From assembly GCF_007641255.1 (NCBI RefSeq), contig NZ_CP036259.1, positions 3,288,501 to 3,352,500 of the forward strand: 64,000 bases of DNA, read 5' to 3'. This DNA is from Sporomusa termitida. Lineage in GTDB: Bacteria > Bacillota > Negativicutes > Sporomusales > Sporomusaceae. Each line of letters starts with the position of its first letter. The first letter of the stretch is position 1. This document shows, piece by piece, positions 1 to 6,950 of the stretch. Below the pieces are notes generated by a model, which was not told the DNA's origin, made no database searches, and saw only the letters and a program-made list of their open reading frames with translations. The translations under genes and the position numbers were made by a program.

Positions 1-339
1 GACAACTCCGGTCAGCTGGACATTGTGACCGCAGCAATGAGCTGCCCCGGTTTCAGAATTAGCAAAAGGATGGGAAGGTATTTTCAGAGCATCCAGTTCA
101 CCAATCAACGCCAGTGATACTTCCTGACGGCCTCCTTTCAAATATCCCTTGACGCCGGTAATGGCTAACCCTTCCTCGGTCTGTAAATTGAGTTCCTTGA
201 GAACTCCCGCGAATTTGGCTGCAGTACGGAACTCCTTATATCCCAGCTCGGCATGAGTATAAATATCCCGGCCAAAAGAAATTATTTTTTCCTTGTTCTG
301 ATCAATAATTGCAATAATCCGTTGCTCTATCCTATCCAT
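1..339 (-). CDS. M20D-family amidohydrolase, partial (N-terminal part only)
   Basis: The first 113 residues are present; the rest lies beyond the window edge. The translation begins MDRIEQRIIAII, contains the HAELGYKEF segment typical of M20D amidohydrolases, and reaches a CGHN motif, which holds metal-binding residues in this family of zinc/manganese-dependent aminoacyl and p-aminobenzoyl-glutamate hydrolases. The ATG at 339 follows an AGGAGG ribosome binding site (347-352 on the complement) by 7 nt. It lies downstream of the 2Fe-2S gene on the same strand, but a leader with a terminator-like hairpin separates them, so its expression may be attenuated. The substrate cannot be told from this fragment; the family assignment is fairly secure. 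Confidence 0.8.
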   Translation of the reverse strand, partial: MDRIEQRIIAIIDQNKEKIISFGRDIYTHAELGYKEFRTAAKFAGVLKELNLQTEEGLAITGVKGYLKGGRQEVSLALIGELDALKIPSHPFANSETGAAHCCGHNVQLTGVV

Positions 340-370
340 AACATATCCTCCTGTTGTGATAGTCTTTAAA

Positions 371-490
371 TGACAAAAAGGCTCACTTCTCCGCCTGAGA
401 AATGCAGCCTTTGGTTATTTCCAATCAGCTATGCACGCTGTCCTTTTTGTATCAAATCAATCGTTTTTCTCAGGCCTCTGCTTTTTGTCA
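371..490 (-). promoter_or_regulatory. Attenuator-like leader of the M20D gene (terminator plus competing pairing)
   Basis: On the minus strand a terminator-like hairpin (AAAGGCT/AGCCTTT at 406-412/377-383, inner pairing TTCTC/GAGAA) is followed by a T-rich run. The earlier-transcribed segment carries CTTTTTGTCA (481-490, plus-strand reading) and TTTCTCAGGC (466-475). These are exact reverse complements of TGACAAAAAG (371-380) and GCCTGAGAAA (393-402), which form part of the hairpin. The two structures would exclude each other, the logic of an attenuator or antiterminator. I do not recognise a known riboswitch class. It could also simply be the terminator of the upstream operon. Confidence 0.5.
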
Positions 491-504
491 GTCAGCCTCT
501 AAAA

Positions 505-867
505 TCAACGGGCAATTGTAAAAACGTTGCCTGTTGCCGGTGCCTTCCGTTGAGCCCCAAAGTCAACCACTAAATCGCGGATAACCGGATACTTTCTGGC
601 TGGTTCCACTAAATATTCCCGGCCCGGCTCCAAAACAACATGGCACGATTTTTTGACCACCCCATCCACAGTCATCAGGCAACTGCCACACAAACCGCGT
701 CCGCAAAAGTAGTCACGAAAGCCCAGTGTAGGATCAATGGTCTTGTAAACCTTTTTTACTGCCATCAGCAGTGTCAGCCCCTCAGCCCCTGGCAATACAT
801 AGGTCGTATAGTAAGGCAGAGAATCGGTTTCCGGATTAAAGCGAAATATTCTTAAGCGAATGTCCAT
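505..867 (-). CDS. 2Fe-2S ferredoxin-domain protein, SdhB/FrdB N-terminal-like
   Basis: 120 residues that resemble only the N-terminal plant-type ferredoxin half of succinate dehydrogenase/fumarate reductase iron-sulfur subunits. The cluster ligands are visible in YFCGRGLCGSCLM and a later Cys (about residues 55, 60, 63 and 75), the CxxxxCxxC...C pattern of a [2Fe-2S] site. The C-terminal 4Fe-4S/3Fe-4S domain of true SdhB is absent. The gene starts 13 nt after the flavoprotein gene, so it is most likely the electron-transfer partner of that flavoprotein in a soluble two-subunit oxidoreductase. The oxidised or reduced substrate is unknown. Confidence 0.85.
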   Translation of the reverse strand: MDIRLRIFRFNPETDSLPYYTTYVLPGAEGLTLLMAVKKVYKTIDPTLGFRDYFCGRGLCGSCLMTVDGVVKKSCHVVLEPGREYLVEPARKYPVIRDLVVDFGAQRKAPATGNVFTIAR

Positions 868-880
868 AATATACCTCCAA

Positions 881-2548
881 TTAAAGCTTGGTTACGGGAA
901 TAGCGGTGACTTTGGGCTCACCTTGCTGTAGCGAAATTAAAGTATGCTGCCCCTCGGCTTCGGTTTGGGGATAATCGGTCCGGAAATGATGCCCGCGCGT
1001 TTCTTGCCGCGCGAGAGCCGATAAAATGACGATTTCCGCCAGCGCCAGCATGCCCCGCACTTCATAAGCTTCCTGGACCTCATAACAGTAACGCTTGTGG
1101 GGAACAACCTTAAGAAAAGATAAAGTTTTCCGCAAATCACGGACTTTTCTTAGCCCGGTGTTTAGGCTTTCTTCATTTCGTTCCAGGCCCACATATTGAT
1201 CCATAATCGTTTTGAGCCGGGATTTTAAAGCAATCGGCCGGACCGCATACTCTTTGTCCTGCTTCCATTCGTCAATCTGACGATACTCTGTCAGCACTTC
1301 CTGCTCAGCCGCAACCACTGCAAAATCAACCTTTGCCGCGAACTGACAAGCACTCAGGGCTGCCCTGCGGCCGAATACCTGGGTTTCAGACAATGCATTG
1401 CCGGATATGCGGTTGGCACCATGTACATTACCGGTAATTTCCCCGGCCGCAAATAAGCCCGGCACATTAGTCCGGCCATGTTCATCAATTTTTATCCCGC
1501 CCAGGCAATAATGGGCCGCAGGCGCCATTTCCAGCTTGTCTGTTCTAAGATCGATACCGACATTAAGCAGATTACCAAATTGATGCAGCCAAGCTGTAAT
1601 TCTTTCGGTGAGCACCGCCGGCGGATATTTAGAATGCGTCAAATCGACAAAGAAACCGCCATGAGGGCTGGCTGTACCCTTTTTCACCTCTTGGCGTATG
1701 GCTTTTATAAACTCATCCCTGGCGGGAAAACCCTCAACAAATACTTCTTCCTTGCCGTTCAGTACCCGGCCGTCCAAAATATCCGGGTTCAATATGTATT
1801 CATACTGTACCAGCCAGCCGCGGGCCGCCGGCGGATATACAACCACCCCGGGATAATAAAGTACCATTTCCAGATCGACAAGCTGTGCACCCACTTGATA
1901 AACCATAACCAACGTTTCACCAGTTGCATCAGGCGGAGTGTCCGTAAAGGGCCACAGCTCCTCATAGCCTCCCGTCGCCAAAAGCGTGGCCTTAGCCTGA
2001 ATCACTCGGATTTCTCCACTGTTTGTATTTAAATACACCACGCCGATCACCCGGTCATCCCGGACCAGAAAACGCGTAACAACAGCACTGTCGATGATAA
2101 ATACATTGGGTAGTTGAGCTACCTTTTTATGGAGACTGGCAGCCAGCCCCCAGCCCCCTCCCATAATAAACAAATTGCGGGAGTGGCTTTGCCCCGGACG
2201 TACGGAGGTTGCAAAAGTCCCATCCTCCTTCTTCTTGAATTTAGCACCATAGGCCTCCAGTTCTTTGATCCGCTCCACCGAATCTTCGGCCAAAGCTTTG
2301 GCCAGGTCCTGATCTGCCAGACCCCGCCCCGCCGTGACAGTATCCTTAAAATGCATTTCTACCGAATCACCGGCATTAACGGCCCCTTCGATCCCTTCGC
2401 CTGCAACCGGGGTAATCCCGGTTTTGGCTAAAGGCCCTTTACTGAGAAGGACAACCTGCCGCCCCTGTTCGGCTGCCGCAATCGCAGCCTTAATGCCGGC
2501 ACCGCCACCGCCAATGACTAAAATATCGGTTTTCTTCGTCTCAAACAT
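881..2548 (-). CDS. FrdA/SdhA/NadB-type FAD-dependent oxidoreductase
   Basis: 555 residues with an N-terminal dinucleotide-binding motif (GGGGAGIKAAIAAAEQG, residues ~13-29) and the C-terminal FAD signature GLFAAGEITGNVHGANR followed by SGNAL. The HYCLGGI segment matches the HYxMGG region of fumarate reductase, and the Arg in HGANR corresponds to a substrate-binding residue of the family. It is shorter than a typical SdhA. Its start overlaps the end of the upstream ATC-hydrolase-like gene by 8 bp, and the 2Fe-2S gene follows by 13 nt, so the three are co-transcribed. There is no membrane anchor subunit nearby, which argues for a cytoplasmic enzyme. The unsaturated or saturated acid substrate is not identifiable. 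Confidence 0.85.
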   Translation of the reverse strand: MFETKKTDILVIGGGGAGIKAAIAAAEQGRQVVLLSKGPLAKTGITPVAGEGIEGAVNAGDSVEMHFKDTVTAGRGLADQDLAKALAEDSVERIKELEAYGAKFKKKEDGTFATSVRPGQSHSRNLFIMGGGWGLAASLHKKVAQLPNVFIIDSAVVTRFLVRDDRVIGVVYLNTNSGEIRVIQAKATLLATGGYEELWPFTDTPPDATGETLVMVYQVGAQLVDLEMVLYYPGVVVYPPAARGWLVQYEYILNPDILDGRVLNGKEEVFVEGFPARDEFIKAIRQEVKKGTASPHGGFFVDLTHSKYPPAVLTERITAWLHQFGNLLNVGIDLRTDKLEMAPAAHYCLGGIKIDEHGRTNVPGLFAAGEITGNVHGANRISGNALSETQVFGRRAALSACQFAAKVDFAVVAAEQEVLTEYRQIDEWKQDKEYAVRPIALKSRLKTIMDQYVGLERNEESLNTGLRKVRDLRKTLSFLKVVPHKRYCYEVQEAYEVRGMLALAEIVILSALARQETRGHHFRTDYPQTEAEGQHTLISLQQGEPKVTAIPVTKL

Positions 2549-3068
2549 GACCGTCCTCCGCTATCTGTTTATCATTTTTCTGCCATTGCACGACCGTATG
2601 ACAATGGGCGTCTCCGTTTAAAACATTGGTGAATTGCTGCAAATCAAAGCCCTTATTGTATCCCTTACGCATACACAGATCCTGCTCGCAATAGATAAGC
2701 CCCAGTTTTTCACCGCCCATTTCTTTCCATTGCTCTGCAAAAGGGCAATAAACCACCTGTTTCTCCAGATAATTCTCCTCCACCTTGATTTTTTTCGAAA
2801 CCCAGGCTAAAGGTAACGGCAGGTCGTAATACCGGGACAGGTTCTCGACCGTCAAAGGGAGTCCCGTACCCGTAACCTCTTTATGAATCTTGCGCCCCCG
2901 GGCCTCCCCATATTTATGAATCGCCCGCCGCACAGCCGCTTCACCTTCAACACCGAATTGAGCTGTCACTTCACTGCCCATATAATAGTACAGCATGGCC
3001 AAGGTACGTGCCATTTTATCGACAATGTCCCTGACCTCAGACTGCGTAAATGTTTTTTCTGCCGGCAT
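2541..3068 (-). CDS. L-2-amino-thiazoline-4-carboxylate hydrolase-like protein
   Basis: 175 residues from the ATG at 3068 (MPAEKTFTQSEV). The segment GEAAVRRAIHKYGEARGRKI and the later CPFAEQWKEMG...LGLIYCEQDLCMRKGYN are hallmarks of the ATC-hydrolase family (L-2-amino-thiazoline-4-carboxylic acid hydrolase). Members often accompany fumarate-reductase-like flavoproteins, and their true substrates are mostly unknown. A longer reading to 3167 is possible but its N-terminus is hydrophobic and unlike the family, so I chose 3068, which has an AAAGGTG site upstream. It is first in the operon, and a LacI-type operator candidate lies ~220 bp upstream. Confidence 0.75.
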   Translation of the reverse strand: MPAEKTFTQSEVRDIVDKMARTLAMLYYYMGSEVTAQFGVEGEAAVRRAIHKYGEARGRKIHKEVTGTGLPLTVENLSRYYDLPLPLAWVSKKIKVEENYLEKQVVYCPFAEQWKEMGGEKLGLIYCEQDLCMRKGYNKGFDLQQFTNVLNGDAHCHTVVQWQKNDKQIAEDGHV

Positions 3069-3290
3069 TACCTCACAACACCTTTCTCTATCCGATTCCG
3101 AAACAACGGTAACGATAACAATAATAGCAAAAACCTGAGCCGTATTATAAAGTTGGGTGGCTTTCACCAGAATACTGTTAACAGCATGGCTTGGCCGAAA
3201 ATAAGCTTTCAGGCGGAAATGCCTTTACTCATATCTATCCTCCTTTACCGGCAGCTTTATTTCACTGCCGCCTATTTCTTTGTCCTTTAT

Positions 3291-3302
3291 GTTACCGGTA
3301 AC
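3291..3302. promoter_or_regulatory. Candidate LacI-family operator upstream of the flavoprotein operon
   Basis: A perfect 12-bp palindrome, GTTACCGGTAAC, with the central CG typical of LacI-family operators. It lies in the gap between the operon start (3068) and the end of the LacI-type gene. A related site sits in the regulator's own leader at 4353-4364. Confidence 0.5.
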
Positions 3303-3316
3303 ACAAGGGACAAAGT

Positions 3317-4327
3317 TTAACTCCCGGCGGCCACGGTCGATGCCCTGACAAGCATTTCTCCTTTTAAACTGATTTCACTAAAGGAGCTTCCTGGCGAACA
3401 GTCATTAATACGCAGGAATAAAAGTTCGGCAGCTTTATGCCCCAGGTCAAAAGCCGGAATAATATTACAGGTAAGCTGGGGCACAATCAGGTAATCTACT
3501 TCAGCAAAGGAATCAAAGGAGACCAGTGCCAGTTGCCGGGGGATCTCCACGTGTTTATGCCGGCAGTACAATAAAGTGCCGCCCGCAAATTTGTTCACCG
3601 TAGTAAAAATGGCGGTCGGGGGCTGCGGCTGCTCCAGTAAATTCCTGGCACAGTCATAACCGACAAGTTCATCAACAACTGTGCTGGTTTGCAGCAAACT
3701 TTCCTCATAGGGGATGTGCGCTTCAGCCACTGCCTTTTGGTAGCCGTCCAGGCGCTGATTGTTAAGGTCAACCTGGCGGCAAATAACACCGATGCGTCTG
3801 TGGCCAAGCTCAGTCAAATGCTTAATCAACTGATAGCTGCCATAAAAATCATCAAACGTTACACAATCGGCCGCGATTCCTTCAGCCTTCCGGGCCACAA
3901 ATACTAATGGTATATTTTTGCTCTTAACTTCCTTTAGATGTTCAGTCCCCAAACAACTCGGCGCAATAATAATGCCATCAACCAATTTGTCCACCAGGGT
4001 GTACACGTACTCCTGTTCGCGTTCCAGCGAATAACCTGTATTGCAAACAATTAAGTTATAGCCATGCTCAAAGGCCAGCGTTTCTACCCCTTTGATAATC
4101 AGAGTATACAGAGGGTTCGAAATATCGCTCAGAATAAGGGCGATATTCTTCGTAGTTCCTGTTGTAAGACTGCGGGCGATACGATTGGGACGATACTGGA
4201 GTTGATTAATAGCCTCTTGAATTTTCAATCTGATTTGTTCGCTTACATAACCGGAACCATTGATATAGCGTGATACCGTCATGCGCGACACCCCAGCCAA
4301 AGCAGCTACTTCGTGCAAGGTAGGAAT
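3317..4327 (-). CDS. LacI/GalR-family transcriptional regulator (probable AUU start)
   Basis: About 337 residues. The N-terminal helix-turn-helix reads PTLHEVAALAGVSRMTVSRYINGSG, the standard LacI DNA-binding head with its hinge, followed by a periplasmic-binding-protein-like effector domain (ALILSDISNPLYTLI and later). LacI proteins normally begin M-P-T-[IL], and here the codon before P-T is ATT at 4327. An AAGAGGTGA ribosome binding site is placed 7 nt before it. A TTG two codons later is too far from that site, and upstream in-frame TTG/ATG codons lie within or just after a terminator hairpin. It probably represses the operon at 505-3068 and its own gene through the two matching palindromes. 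Effector unknown. Confidence 0.85.
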   Translation of the reverse strand: MPTLHEVAALAGVSRMTVSRYINGSGYVSEQIRLKIQEAINQLQYRPNRIARSLTTGTTKNIALILSDISNPLYTLIIKGVETLAFEHGYNLIVCNTGYSLEREQEYVYTLVDKLVDGIIIAPSCLGTEHLKEVKSKNIPLVFVARKAEGIAADCVTFDDFYGSYQLIKHLTELGHRRIGVICRQVDLNNQRLDGYQKAVAEAHIPYEESLLQTSTVVDELVGYDCARNLLEQPQPPTAIFTTVNKFAGGTLLYCRHKHVEIPRQLALVSFDSFAEVDYLIVPQLTCNIIPAFDLGHKAAELLFLRINDCSPGSSFSEISLKGEMLVRASTVAAGS

Positions 4328-4352
4328 AAAATCACCTCTTAGGAAAATATAT

Positions 4353-4364
4353 GTGAACGGTAAC
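4353..4364. promoter_or_regulatory. Second candidate LacI-type operator in the regulator's leader
   Basis: GTGAACGGTAAC shares the half-site GGTAAC and central CG with the palindrome at 3291-3302. It lies 26 nt upstream of the proposed start of the LacI-type gene, consistent with autoregulation. Confidence 0.4.
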
Positions 4365-4374
4365 ATACAATAAA

Positions 4375-4415
4375 ACAAAAAGGCTAAGTTTCTCCTCTAA
4401 GAAAAACTTAGCCTT
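4375..4415 (-). terminator. Strong intrinsic terminator immediately upstream of the LacI-type gene
   Basis: On the minus strand AAGGCTAAGTTT pairs with AAACTTAGCCTT (12 bp, exact) and is followed by TTTTTGTTTT. No intact minus-strand gene lies just upstream. It may therefore terminate the decayed transposase region or attenuate the LacI-type gene. Confidence 0.75.
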
Positions 4416-4589
4416 CATTTAGTATGATCAGCTAAAGTATCATCTGTTTATTCTATTGCTCCATCTAAAATATGTACTTATATTAACAGAGTTTTTATGA
4501 ATTGTAAAGACCTTCTCATATTTTTGTTGAAGAATCCCGAATATCAGGGCCAGGTCCATTGTCCCTTATTCTATTCGGTCGATTACACA

Positions 4590-4745
4590 GTTCGGCGGCC
4601 AGTTATACTGCCAATATATGAGCTAATTCATGGCGTAAATGGCATAAACTATCGAAGTTTCGCCCGTTTACAAATTCGGTTTTAAAGATCTTAAATCTGG
4701 CTTCTGCCACGGCATTGCCCTAGGGCCACTCTGGCTTTGTGCGTT
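4590..4745 (-). pseudogene. Remnant of an IS3-family transposase (C-terminal DDE part)
   Basis: Minus-strand translation gives GNAVAEARFKIFKTEFVNG and then NFDSLCHLRHELAHILAV before a stop. This resembles the NAVAESFFKTLKTE...L..EL segment around the last acidic residue of IS3-group (rve-type) transposases. Only this part of the catalytic domain is visible and reading frames are broken, so it is non-functional. No intact terminal inverted repeats are visible. It explains part of the otherwise gene-free 4379-4931 stretch. Confidence 0.55.
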
Positions 4746-4816
4746 CCAGTAACCATCGCTTTCGTGGCGCACGACAGGCCAATTATCCCAAACAAATATA
4801 TTAAAATAGCTTTATA

Positions 4817-4847
4817 CCGGGACAAGGAACCTGTCCCCCTGTCCCGG
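4817..4847. repeat. Hairpin, CCGGGACA/TGTCCCGG
   Basis: An 8-bp perfect inverted repeat (4817-4824 and 4840-4847) with an internal alternative GGGACA/TGTCCC pairing. There is no T run on either strand, so a terminator role is uncertain. It lies ~85 bp before the DUF421 gene. Confidence 0.45.
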
Positions 4848-4931
4848 CACAGGCGGGTTGCTTCCTTGGTTTATGGACATAATACTGCTGAGGAATGCAT
4901 ACCGCTTACCTGTCGAAAGGAATACACACCG

Positions 4932-5621
4932 ATGGAAATTATAGCAGATTTACTCAAAATACTGGGGCGAATTATAACCATTTTGCCGCTGATGCTATTG
5001 GTAGCCCTCTTTATGGGCCGGCGCTCAATCGGAGAACTGCCGGTATTTGACTTCTTACTTGTTTTAACCTTAGGCGCTGTTGTGGGCGCAGACATCGCTG
5101 AACCGGAGATCAATCATCTCTACACGGCGTTTGCCATTGTGGCAATCGGAATCCTGCAGAAGATATTCTCTGAGCTATCAATACGGAATGACAAATTTAA
5201 AAAGTTAACTACCTTTGCGCCTGTAGTTGTTGTCAAGGATGGACTCTTCCTTGTAAACAATCTCAAAAAAATCAACTATTCCCTGGAAAATATTTTAGAA
5301 TTTTTACGGGAAGACGGGATTTTTAACATCACCGAGGTTGGCTTAGCCCTCATAGAAGCCAATGGAAAACTATCGGTTTACAGGAAGCCGGAAAAAGCTC
5401 CGGCTGTAGGAATAGCCAAACCAAGTACCGGAATTGCTTATCCGGTAATCCTCGAGGGTAAGGTATCCCACCAGACATTAAGTGACCTTAACTTAAATGA
5501 AGATTGGCTCCATGCCCAGCTAAAAAGCCAGGGCTTTACTAACAGCAAAGCCGTCTTCTTTGCTGCTGTGGACGCTGATAGACAAGTCCATATCTCACCC
5601 TATAGCGATGGCCGGGCCTAG
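4932..5621 (+). CDS. DUF421 (YetF/YrbG-like) membrane protein
   Basis: 229 residues from the ATG at 4932. The N-terminal part contains three hydrophobic segments (around RIITILPLMLLVALFMG, FDFLLVLTLGAVVGA and YTAFAIVAIGIL) and the GRRSIGELPVFDFL motif of DUF421 proteins. The C-terminal cytoplasmic domain includes the family's LREDGIFNITEVGLALIEANG segment. Known members are inner-membrane proteins, several linked to spores or germination in Firmicutes, with unknown biochemical activity. A longer in-frame reading exists upstream but runs through degenerate transposon sequence. An AAAGGAA site precedes the chosen start. It is alone on the plus strand. Confidence 0.8.
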   Translation: MEIIADLLKILGRIITILPLMLLVALFMGRRSIGELPVFDFLLVLTLGAVVGADIAEPEINHLYTAFAIVAIGILQKIFSELSIRNDKFKKLTTFAPVVVVKDGLFLVNNLKKINYSLENILEFLREDGIFNITEVGLALIEANGKLSVYRKPEKAPAVGIAKPSTGIAYPVILEGKVSHQTLSDLNLNEDWLHAQLKSQGFTNSKAVFFAAVDADRQVHISPYSDGRA

Positions 5622-5654
5622 TGGTCTGACTACATTATCTTTTTAGTTTGGATG

Positions 5655-5860
5655 ACAATATCCTGGCGATACAGATCAAGATACGCTTCGTTTTGGGCAT
5701 AATTGCAGGGAACCGGCATACCTATTGATTGGTGTTATCTGATACGGCCGCGCTAGTTCTGCCTGCTGCCGGACCTGGGCCGCCACCCGGTGGGCCAGGC
5801 CTCATCGTGCCGCCCAGGATAATGACATGCGATGGCAAGCGGTCGATAACATCAATATGT
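5655..5860 (-). pseudogene. Decayed partial copy of an SGNH hydrolase gene
   Basis: This segment is a degenerate duplicate of an internal part of the intact SGNH hydrolase gene at 17552-18091. Shared blocks include TCAAGATACGCTTCGT, GCCGGACCTGGGCCGCCAC, GTGCCGCCCAGGATAATG and CGATAACATC, in the same order and spacing apart from small deletions. Compare 5660-5855 with 17725-17935. Both ends of the gene are missing and deletions break the frame. It is the only recognisable content of the 5622-5954 gap. Confidence 0.8.
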
Positions 5861-5954
5861 AACCGAAAAAAGGTTAATCAAAGCAGAAGCAGGAAAATAG
5901 TACTAAGTACCGAATAATGAATAAACTAAAATATCTAAGGTACTAGGGGATAGT

Positions 5955-6734
5955 ATGTCAGAAAAATTTTTGCAGTCAGTTGACAACGCGTTAAGGATTT
6001 TAGAGTTATTTGCAGAGACCGATGGTGAGCTTGGGGTAACCGAAATCAGCCGCCGGTTAGAGGTCGGCCGAAGCACAGCCCACAGGTTGTTAACCACCCT
6101 GGAGAAACGCAATTTCGTTGAGCAGAATCAAACTACAGGTAAGTATAAGTTAGGAATTAAAATCGTAAATCTCGGGGCACATATCCTTGGCAGTCTTAAT
6201 GTTATTAAAGAATGCCGGCCATTTCTCGAACAGGTCAGCAAAGCGACGGGCGAGACCTGTCATTTGGCGTTTTTAAGTAATGGGGAAGACATTACCTTTG
6301 TCGATAAAGTGGCTGGCAAGAATCCGGCCGTAATGTCTTCCCTGGTAGGCTTAAAAATGCCGGCCCATGTCACCGGTACCGGTAAATCGATCCTGGCGTT
6401 TCTCCCGGAGAATGAACTTGCGCGGTATTTCAGCAAAGCGCAGCTCAAACGCTATACGCCGAATACCATCACAGACCCCGGGGAATTGCGCAATTATCTG
6501 GAAATAGTAAGAAAACAAGGCTACAGTGAAGATCAGCAGGAATCCGATGAGGGCCTCACCTGCTTTGCCGCGCCGGTACGTGATTTTACAGGCAAAGTCA
6601 TTGCTGCCATGAGTGTATCCGGGGCCTCCAGCAGGGTAAATCAACATAGGGATGAACTAATACATGAAATTAAAAAAGCGGCCGAACAAGCATCACGGTC
6701 CTGTGGCTGGTCTTTCAATTATGAATGGAAGTAA
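5955..6734 (+). CDS. IclR-family transcriptional regulator
   Basis: 259 residues. The N-terminal winged helix-turn-helix (SVDNALRILELFAETDGELG, then EISRRLEVGRSTAHRLLTTLE) is followed by the IclR effector domain, with conserved segments around GKSILAFL, DEGLTCFAAPVRD and GKVIAAMSVSG. The ATG at 5955 follows a GGGGAT site. It is convergent with the UbiD end of the long minus-strand catabolic cluster. It is the only nearby candidate regulator for the 24-bp repeated operator found before three of that cluster's transcription units. IclR proteins usually sense small aromatic or organic acids; the ligand is not evident here. Confidence 0.9.
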   Translation: MSEKFLQSVDNALRILELFAETDGELGVTEISRRLEVGRSTAHRLLTTLEKRNFVEQNQTTGKYKLGIKIVNLGAHILGSLNVIKECRPFLEQVSKATGETCHLAFLSNGEDITFVDKVAGKNPAVMSSLVGLKMPAHVTGTGKSILAFLPENELARYFSKAQLKRYTPNTITDPGELRNYLEIVRKQGYSEDQQESDEGLTCFAAPVRDFTGKVIAAMSVSGASSRVNQHRDELIHEIKKAAEQASRSCGWSFNYEWK

Positions 6735-6754
6735 ACTCCATTCTCTTTTTTTTT
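6723..6754 (+). terminator. Intrinsic terminator of the IclR gene
   Basis: GAATGGA (6723-6729) pairs with TCCATTC (6737-6743) and is followed by a run of nine T. The hairpin overlaps the stop codon. The remaining gap to 6950 holds only a short minus-strand stretch readable as TPDAIEEIMAMSNELLAELL, which I cannot assign. Confidence 0.85.
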
Positions 6755-6950
6755 GCATTTCCAGCCTCAATATAGCGAGCAATTCAGCAAGCAGTTCATT
6801 GCTCATGGCCATAATCTCCTCAATTGCGTCAGGTGTGATACCGTCAAGACGTTACAAGCAAGCAGGCGTCTGTTCCCGGCCACGTGAATTAAAACTGCAA
6901 ATAAAGACGCCCCTTATGCCTTTCGATCAGTTCTAGAGCACATTACCACC

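Noticed and set aside
1478-2032. 184-codon plus-strand frame opposite the flavoprotein gene
   Set aside because: The opposite strand encodes a clear FAD enzyme; this frame has no family resemblance.
4497-4685. 62-residue plus-strand frame beginning MNCKDLLIFLLKN
   Set aside because: It is antisense to the IS3 transposase remnant and has no good ribosome binding site.
6763-6860. Short minus-strand frame TPDAIEEIMAMSNELLAELL
   Set aside because: It reads like protein but has no start context and would overlap the IclR gene. It may be a relic, but the evidence is too thin to annotate.
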